Shown: one piece after another, positions 58,325 to 64,000 of the stretch | Numbering within the stretch: position 1 is the first letter of the stretch | How the letters are laid out: the number at the start of each line of letters is the position of its first letter | From: Cyanobacteriota bacterium | GTDB taxonomy: Bacteria; Cyanobacteriota; Cyanobacteriia; PCC-6307; Cyanobiaceae | DNA length: 64,000 nucleotides | Assembly: GCA_026389335.1 (NCBI GenBank) | Contig: JAPLIB010000013.1 | Location: 19,171-83,170, forward strand | Reading direction: 5' to 3' | The notes under the pieces: generated by a model | What the model saw: the letters and a program-made list of their open reading frames with translations, nothing else | What the model was told of the DNA's origin: nothing | The model's database searches: none | Translations under genes and position numbers: made by a program

Positions 58325-59089
58325 ATGCCCAGAATGGGAAGCTCCCGGTCATTCGCCATGCAACGGGCCCTCCGAACCCCTTGCCACCAGCTGCGTGCTG
58401 GCCTGCTGCGAGGGGGGCTGGTCCTGATGATGCTGCTGGCTCCTGCAGCCCAGGCGGCGGAAACCGCGGTGGTGCAGGAGATACTCGATGGCAAGGAGCT
58501 CTACATCGATCAGAAGCAGGCCCGGGTCAAGGAGAAGGCCCAGGCGCCCCAGCAGATCAGCACCCAGAACAGCCGCGGCCAGATCCGCTTTGAAGCCGGT
58601 GCCGTGGGCCGGCTCAACCGCTTTTCGTTGATGCGGCTCGGCCAGGGCTGCTTCCTGGTCGATCGCGGCCAGATTCTGGTGTCGGGCCCCCAGAACGGCT
58701 GCACCCGCTCGGCTCGTCTGAGTGTGCGCGGCACCAACTATCTGCTGGAGGTGAAAGACAACGGCGATTCCGAGCTCTCGGTGCTGGAGGGTTCGGTGGA
58801 GGTGGAACCGCTGCGTGATGGTCAGCCCACGGGCGCCGCGCCGGCCACCGTCAATGCCGGCCAGCGGCTGCGCCTTTCGCCTGAGGGGGTGGTGCTGACC
58901 CTGCTGGCTCTGAGCTCCGGTGATTACAGCAGCATCCTCAACGGTCCCCTGTTTGAGGGGTTCCGGTTGCCCCTGCCCGCCGCCCAGGCTCTGGACAGCT
59001 ACCTCCGCGCCCATGTGCCGGGGGTGATGGTGCCGTCGTTACCGGTGACGGTGCCCTCGCTGCCGTTGAGCCTGCCGCGCTTCTTCTGA
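58325..59089 (+). CDS. FecR-domain exported protein
   Basis: The protein starts with a signal peptide (LRAGLLRGGLVLMMLLAPAA, cleavage near AQA), then a FecR-like beta-domain: SRGQIRFEAGAVGRLNRFS, GRGQILVSG-type strand (DRGQILVSGPQNG), SVRGTNYLLEV and LEGSVEVEPL. In many cyanobacteria FecR-domain proteins sit beside CHASE2 cyclases and probably sense or anchor envelope signals. The start is ATG at 58325 or 58358; the first gives 254 residues. It is followed after 55 bases by the cyclase gene. Confidence 0.8.
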   Translation: MPRMGSSRSFAMQRALRTPCHQLRAGLLRGGLVLMMLLAPAAQAAETAVVQEILDGKELYIDQKQARVKEKAQAPQQISTQNSRGQIRFEAGAVGRLNRFSLMRLGQGCFLVDRGQILVSGPQNGCTRSARLSVRGTNYLLEVKDNGDSELSVLEGSVEVEPLRDGQPTGAAPATVNAGQRLRLSPEGVVLTLLALSSGDYSSILNGPLFEGFRLPLPAAQALDSYLRAHVPGVMVPSLPVTVPSLPLSLPRFF

Positions 59090-59144
59090 TGCCGTCGAGG
59101 CGCGCCCCTGCAACCGGCGGCGTTCTGCCTGAGGCGGACCGCTC

Positions 59145-61277
59145 ATGAAGGCCTTCCAGGTTGGCCGGCGGCCCGTCACCCTGGTGCTGCTCAGTGCCCT
59201 GGTGGTGGGCTGGACGGGGGCCACGGCCGGTTGGCCTGGACCACGTTGGCGGGTGTGGGAACGGGCCTTTGAGGATCAGCTGCTGGTGCTGCGGGGCCCG
59301 CGTCAGCCGCCCGGCGAGGTGGTGGTGGTGCCGGTGGATGACGCCACCCTGCAGCAGGGGAGCTGGTTCGAGCAGAACCGCCAGATCCCGGCCTGGGCCA
59401 GGGGGATCGGCACCTTGCCCTGGCCCCGGGCCGCCTACGGCCAGGTGGCGGCCCGGCTGCTGGAGGCGGGTGCGGCAGCGGTGGCGATCAATGTGGTGTT
59501 TGCGGGCCCGAGCCGCCATGGCCCCGCCGATGACGCGGCGATGGAGGCGATCCTGCGGGCCCATCCCGGCCGCATCGCCCTGGCGGCGGAGATGCTCGAA
59601 TCGTCCGATCAACAGGGTTCCGGCGCCCTCACCCTGGTGCGGCCGGAGGCGTTCATCGCGGCCCTCGGCGGTCAGGATGTCCTTGGCCTCACCAACACGC
59701 CGCTGCGCGAACCGGGTGGGAGGTCACTGCATCCAGAGGCCTACGGGCGGGGGCTGCTGCCGGCCCAGGGCGTGAAATCTTTCCCGGCACTGTCCGGGAT
59801 CCTGTTGCAGCGGGCGGGCCGCCGCAGCCGTCAGAACGATCCGCTGACAGCGCTCAACGTCTATGGACCGGAGGGCAGCTTCCGCCGGCTGCCGGCCTGG
59901 GAGGTGCTCGATCCCAGCCGTTGGCGCCCCCATCCCCAGCGGGGGGCGCTGGCCGGGGTCCTGGTGGTGGTGGGCCCTGTGGTGGCCCAGGGCGATGACG
60001 GCTATCCCACCCCCTTCGGTTCGCTCTCGGGCCTGGAGTTGCTGGCCACCGCCACCGCCAACTCCCTGCAGGGGGATGGGCTGCGCTCCTGGCCGTCGAG
60101 CAACCGGGATCGGGCCCTGCTCGCCGCTGTGCCGCTGCTGCTGGCGGCCGGCCTTTCCCTGGCCCTGGCTCTGGTCCGCCGGGCTTTGGTGTGGCGCCTC
60201 GGTGTGATCGCCGGGATCCTGCTCCTGCAGGTGGCGATTGCCGGCTTGGCCTTGCAGCAGCGGCAGCTCTGGTGGCCGCTGCTGGCGCCGGCGGCGGGGC
60301 TGGGACTATTGGCCCTGGTGCATGGCGGCGACGCCTACCTGCTGGAGGAGCGGGAACGGCGCCGCCTGCGTCGCACCTTCGAGCGCTACGTGGCGCCGGG
60401 GGTGGTGGCTGAAATCCTGGCGGATCCGGAGGCGGCCCAGGGCATCCTGCGCGGCCGGCTGCTCGATGTGACGGTGCTGTTCGCCGATCTCAAGGGCTTC
60501 ACCGAACTGACTCGCCAGCGCAGCCTCGCCGGCGAGAGCGAGCTGCATGTGAGCCAGCTCAACACCTACCTGGGCGCCATGGTGGAGGTGATCACGGCCC
60601 ATGGCGGCACTGTCGACAAGTTCATCGGCGATGCGGTGATGGCGGTGTTCGGTTCGCCGGTGGGCCGCGGCGTGCTGGTGGAGGCCCGCGCCGCCCTGGC
60701 CTGTGCCCTGGCCATGCGCCAGGCCCTGGCGGAGCTCAATCGCAGCTGGGAGAGCGAAGGAATCTGTCGGCTCGATAATGGTGTCGGCCTGGCCAGTGGC
60801 CAGGTGGTGGTGGGGCAGATCGGCAGTCCGCGCCGCATGGAGTTCACGGTGATCGGCGACACGGTGAACCTGGCCAGCCGGCTGGAGGGGCTCACCCGCA
60901 GCCTGCAGCGGCCGGTGCTGTTGGATCGCACCACGGCCGAGCGCCTCGATCCTGCCCTCGGGCTGCCCCTGTCGCTGGGGATGCAGGCGGTGAAGGGCAT
61001 GGGTGAACTTGAGGTGTTCGGCCCTGCAACAGCTGATCCTCCTGCCGCCACGGCCGTTTCCACAGCCCTTTCCACGGCCGTTCCCACGGCCGTTTCCACG
61101 GACCTGGCCGCGGCCATGGCCGCAGCGGATCCTGCACGCCAAGGGTCTGTCGCTGTCGATGTCCCGGGGGCAGAGCATGAAGCGGAAGCCGTCAAGGATC
61201 CGGTGGCGGTCAAAGATCTGGCGATCAGCGATGACCCGGCAGCGACCTCGGACCCGCCTGGTGCCGCCAGCTGTTGA
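59145..61277 (+). CDS. CHASE2-domain class III adenylate cyclase
   Basis: The 710-residue protein has an N-terminal helix, an extracytoplasmic CHASE2 sensor (about 36-325), three membrane spans (around 325-410) and a class III cyclase domain. Catalytic residues are visible: metal Asps in VLFADLKGF (near 443) and DKFIGD (near 491), Lys in DKFIGDAV consistent with ATP, and the GDTVNLASRLE Asn and Arg near 574. The product should be cAMP. The last 80 residues are Ala/Ser/Val/Pro-rich, with four 12-bp repeats in the gene. It is the third gene after SIMPL and FecR genes and near a cNMP-gated channel. Confidence 0.92.
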   Translation: MKAFQVGRRPVTLVLLSALVVGWTGATAGWPGPRWRVWERAFEDQLLVLRGPRQPPGEVVVVPVDDATLQQGSWFEQNRQIPAWARGIGTLPWPRAAYGQVAARLLEAGAAAVAINVVFAGPSRHGPADDAAMEAILRAHPGRIALAAEMLESSDQQGSGALTLVRPEAFIAALGGQDVLGLTNTPLREPGGRSLHPEAYGRGLLPAQGVKSFPALSGILLQRAGRRSRQNDPLTALNVYGPEGSFRRLPAWEVLDPSRWRPHPQRGALAGVLVVVGPVVAQGDDGYPTPFGSLSGLELLATATANSLQGDGLRSWPSSNRDRALLAAVPLLLAAGLSLALALVRRALVWRLGVIAGILLLQVAIAGLALQQRQLWWPLLAPAAGLGLLALVHGGDAYLLEERERRRLRRTFERYVAPGVVAEILADPEAAQGILRGRLLDVTVLFADLKGFTELTRQRSLAGESELHVSQLNTYLGAMVEVITAHGGTVDKFIGDAVMAVFGSPVGRGVLVEARAALACALAMRQALAELNRSWESEGICRLDNGVGLASGQVVVGQIGSPRRMEFTVIGDTVNLASRLEGLTRSLQRPVLLDRTTAERLDPALGLPLSLGMQAVKGMGELEVFGPATADPPAATAVSTALSTAVPTAVSTDLAAAMAAADPARQGSVAVDVPGAEHEAEAVKDPVAVKDLAISDDPAATSDPPGAASC
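61053..61100 (+). repeat. Four 12-bp tandem repeats in the cyclase C-terminal coding region
   Basis: GCCGTTTCCACA, GCCCTTTCCACG, GCCGTTCCCACG and GCCGTTTCCACG run in direct tandem and encode an Ala-Val/Leu-Ser/Pro-Thr repeat (AVSTALSTAVPTAVST). The unit keeps the reading frame, so copy number could vary without frameshift. Confidence 0.9.
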
Positions 61278-61487
61278 TCAGAGTCTGTGGGCTGGCCGCA
61301 CTCGGCCGAGAACGCCCCGGCCACCAAGGGGTTTCGCTCTGCAGGAGTGGGCTGAACAATCTGCAGGGGCCAGGGTGGACCGTTTCTTCGCCACTCAGCA
61401 CCCCGTGTTGATCGGTTTTTTACCCGGTCGGCAACATGCTGGCCAGGGCTGCAGAGGGGTTGATCAGCAGCCCCTTGAGGACCGGCC

Positions 61488-63473
61488 TCAGCCCTCCAGG
61501 TAGGTGGTTTGCTCCAAGCTGGCTTTGAGGTGGGCCATCAGCCGGCGCGCATCGCTGATGGCCAGGCTGCCGCGGGCGATGGCGGTTTCACTGGCCAGCC
61601 GCAGCCGTTCGAGCAGCTGGGCCGGATCGTGTTCCATCGCCTCCAGGACGTCGGCGTTGGTGTCGCCGCGCACCACATGCTCGACCCGATAGCGGCCGCC
61701 ATCGGCCAGGCGGATGTGCACGGCGTTGGTGCTGCCGAACAGGTTGTGCAGATTGCCCATCACCTCCTGGTAGGCCCCGGCCAGAAACAGGCCGATCCAG
61801 TAGGGCTCGCCGTCGCGCAATGGATGCAGTTCGAGCAGGGGTTTGGCCTGGCCGCGATCGATGAAGCGGGCCAGCTTGCCATCGGAATCGCAGGTGAGAT
61901 CGGCGAAGCTACCCAGCCGGCTGGGTTGTTCATCGAGGCGGTGAATCGGCAGCACCGGAAACAGTTGATCAATCGCCCAGGTGTCCGGTGCGGAGCGGAA
62001 CACCGAAAGGTTGGCGTAATAGGTGCCGGCCAGAGCCGCGGCCAGGGCCTTCAACTCCTCCGGGATCGCCGTACCGGGGGGTAAGGCCTCCAGTTGGGAG
62101 GCGATCGCCTGGCAGCAGGCCCAGGTGAGCTGTTCGGCCCGGGCCCGCTCCGGCAGGCTCAGGTAGCCGAGGCGGAAGGCGGCGAGGGCGTCGTCCTTGA
62201 ACTTGAGCGCATCGTTCCAGGCCTCCTGCAGCCGCTCAACCGAGGGGGCGGTGGCGGCGTCGGCATCGCCGTTGGCGATGATCGCCGCCTGGGTGTCGCG
62301 CAGATTGCGCAGGATCAACGGTTCAGCGGCCACCGGCTCCGGCACACCGCCAGGCAAGGCACCGGCGCCCAACACATCGAACACCAGTACCGAGAAGTGG
62401 CTGGCGATCGCCCGACCGCTTTCGCTTACCAGCGTGGGCACTGCAATGCCGTGGGGTTCGCAGCATTCGCGCACGGTGGCCACCACGTCGTTGGCGTAGT
62501 TCTGCAGGGAGTAGTTGGTGGAGGCGGCGCTGGCGGTGCGGCTGCCGTCGTAGTCGATGCCGAGGCCACCACCCACATCGAGGTAGCCCATCGGCGCCCC
62601 CAACCGGGTGAGCTCGCCATAGATCTGGCCCGCCTCCTGCAGGGCGTCCTTGAGCACGGCGATGTCGTTGATCTGGCTGCCGATGTGGAAGTGCAGCAGG
62701 CGCAGATCGTCGAGCAGATCGGCCTGGCGCAGGGCTTCCACCGTGGCGAGCACATCGGGAATCGAGAGGCCGAACTTGGCCCGGTCGCCCACCGAGCTGC
62801 CCCAGCGGCCGGTGCTGCGGCTGGAGAGCTTGGCGCGGATGCCGATCAGGGGGGCACCGCCGAGATCGCGGCTGGCAGCGATGATCCGCGGCACCTCGTC
62901 GGCCTGTTCGATCACCACCACGGGCTTGCGGCCGAGGCGGCGGGCCAGGATCGCCGTTTCGATGTAGCGGCGATCTTTATAACCGTTGCAGATCAGCAGG
63001 GCCTCGGGGTCTTCGAGCAGGGAGAGGGCGATCAGCAGCTCGGCCTTGCTGCCGGCCTCGAGGCCGAAGTGCCAGCGCCGGCCCGTTTCCACCAGCTGCT
63101 CCACCACGTGGCGCTGCTGGTTGCACTTCACCGGGAACACGCCCTGGTAACGGCCGGCGTAGCCGTACTGGGCGATGGCGCGCTCAAAGGCGGTGTGCAG
63201 GCGCTCGAGCCGGTCTTCGAGGATGTCGTCGAAGCGGATCAACAGCGGCAACGACAGGTCACGCCCCTGCAGCTCCTGCACCAGCTCCACCAGATCGAGG
63301 GCGCCGCCGCGGTCACCACGGGGCTGCACCATCACATGGCCGCGCGGGCTCACCGAAAAATAGGGATCGCCCCAGCGATCGAGGCCATAGAGGCTGGCGC
63401 CGTCACTGGCGCTCCAGGCGTTGCGGCTGGCGATGGGGACGGCCGCGGTGCCGGAGGAGTTGGCGAGCACCAT
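61488..63473 (-). CDS. speA: Biosynthetic arginine decarboxylase
   Basis: The 661-residue PLP enzyme has the SpeA N-terminus (SLYGLDRWGDPYFSVSPRGH), the PLP-lysine motif GVFPVKCNQQRHVVEQL, EAGSKAELLIAL, LLHFHIGSQIND, YLDVGGGLGIDYDGS and the C-terminal NLHNLFGSTNAVHIRL. It makes agmatine from arginine, feeding SpeB and SpeE in this window. The ATG at 63473 begins family-like sequence after about 20 variable residues. It converges on the cyclase gene with 210 bases between them. Confidence 0.94.
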   Translation of the reverse strand: MVLANSSGTAAVPIASRNAWSASDGASLYGLDRWGDPYFSVSPRGHVMVQPRGDRGGALDLVELVQELQGRDLSLPLLIRFDDILEDRLERLHTAFERAIAQYGYAGRYQGVFPVKCNQQRHVVEQLVETGRRWHFGLEAGSKAELLIALSLLEDPEALLICNGYKDRRYIETAILARRLGRKPVVVIEQADEVPRIIAASRDLGGAPLIGIRAKLSSRSTGRWGSSVGDRAKFGLSIPDVLATVEALRQADLLDDLRLLHFHIGSQINDIAVLKDALQEAGQIYGELTRLGAPMGYLDVGGGLGIDYDGSRTASAASTNYSLQNYANDVVATVRECCEPHGIAVPTLVSESGRAIASHFSVLVFDVLGAGALPGGVPEPVAAEPLILRNLRDTQAAIIANGDADAATAPSVERLQEAWNDALKFKDDALAAFRLGYLSLPERARAEQLTWACCQAIASQLEALPPGTAIPEELKALAAALAGTYYANLSVFRSAPDTWAIDQLFPVLPIHRLDEQPSRLGSFADLTCDSDGKLARFIDRGQAKPLLELHPLRDGEPYWIGLFLAGAYQEVMGNLHNLFGSTNAVHIRLADGGRYRVEHVVRGDTNADVLEAMEHDPAQLLERLRLASETAIARGSLAISDARRLMAHLKASLEQTTYLEG

Positions 63474-63963
63474 CAGGCCTGGCGATGTGGTGGTAGGGAT
63501 GGGGGCGAATCTAGGAGCCGGCTGCGCAGCGCCAGAACCGAAACCAATCCTGGGGCTGGCCCCACCTCGGTGCGACAGGGCAACCCTGAAATCTGGCAGC
63601 GCAAGCCTCAGAACTTCAGGAGCCAGGCAGCTTCAGGGCCAGAGAGGCGATCTCCACGTCCTGGCAGGAGCCCTGCGCATACTCGCCCACCTCAAGGGCA
63701 AGGTCGGCGGTTCTGCGCCGCCCAGTGGTTGCGCCGCAAACTCGGTTCTGACCCTCCCGGCGCTGTATACATCTGATCCGAGGTGGTGTGTGGGGCCGCA
63801 AACTTCTCAGAGGTTGCGGAACAACCGGTTGCGGCCATGGTTCATGCAGCGCCCCATCGCTAGGAGCCTGTTGCGCATAGATCAGCCACCAGCCTCTCCA
63901 CAGACGCCTGCCGATCTGCCCAAATCGCTGTGACACCAATCGATTTGGGTGAGAAAATGGGCC
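63474..63963. other. Intergenic stretch upstream of speA and the last gene
   Basis: These 490 bases hold the speA start region. Repeats of GGTTGCGG occur at about 63811 and 63827, and the region is Arg/Pro-coding-like in several frames without a convincing gene. A minus-strand frame at 63616-63939 has no recognisable content. No tRNA or mobile element is evident. Confidence 0.35.
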
Positions 63964-64000
63964 ATGGCCAAGCCCAAATCCTTCCGCCCCTGGGTTCCTG
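63964..64000 (+). CDS. Start of a gene running off the window
   Basis: An ATG at 63964 opens a frame beginning MAKPKSFRPWVP that continues past the last base. The basic start and its position after an intergenic stretch suggest a real gene, but only 12 codons are visible. The alternative ATG at 63957 is in another frame. It cannot be named. Confidence 0.4.
   Translation, partial: MAKPKSFRPWVP

Noticed and set aside
61053..61100. Possible CRISPR-like array
   Set aside because: The 12-bp units are directly adjacent with no spacers and lie inside a reading frame; they are coding tandem repeats.

Overview
The window comes from a high-GC, Cyanobium- or Synechococcus-like cyanobacterium. The evidence is a set of cyanobacterial families: a paired Flv1/Flv3 flavodiiron system, a cyAbrB regulator, a chorismate lyase of the plastoquinone pathway, DesC-type desaturases, a DUF3598 protein, and many copies of the HIP1 octamer GCGATCGC. 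Coding is dense, mostly in short operons. I see no rRNA, confident tRNA, CRISPR array, complete insertion sequence or phage gene.

Layout. 1-3 kb: the tail of an upstream gene, then a large outer-membrane inverse-autotransporter-like protein with a beta-helix passenger. 3-16 kb: arfB, two related Tat-exported beta-carbonic anhydrases, speE and speB with an AT-richer SpoIIE-type phosphatase between them, a small cNMP-domain protein, gcvT, aspS, dps and a DUF1269 protein. 16-27 kb: chorismate lyase, mnmG, dnaB and rplI on the minus strand, interrupted by a plus-strand block holding a desaturase and two tandem divergent LysR-like regulators of lower GC. 26-30 kb: two DesC-like desaturases. 30-36 kb: a PEP-CTERM-like protein, a methionine gamma-lyase-like PLP enzyme, gcvH and gcvP. 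36-44 kb: rubrerythrin, flv1, a solute-binding protein lacking a signal peptide, flv3 and a 47-residue membrane peptide. 44-51 kb: hsp20 and a tightly packed MEKHLA / SWIM / DUF3598 / SNF2 operon, a second PEP-CTERM-like protein. 51-64 kb: alaS, cyabrB, DUF3307, a cyclic-nucleotide-gated MscS channel divergent from a SIMPL-FecR-CHASE2/adenylate-cyclase operon, and speA.

How genes work together. speA, speB and speE encode arginine to agmatine to putrescine to spermidine. gcvT, gcvH and gcvP encode three of the four glycine-cleavage (photorespiratory) proteins. Flv1/Flv3, rubrerythrin and Dps handle oxygen, peroxide and iron. The cyclase, the cNMP-gated channel and possibly the small cNMP protein could form a local second-messenger circuit. 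The best candidates for unexplored biology are that cNMP module, the SNF2-SWIM-MEKHLA operon, the regulator pair with an upstream G-rich hexamer repeat, and a short motif shared by two intergenic hairpins. All starts were chosen by eye from family alignment and ribosome-binding context.
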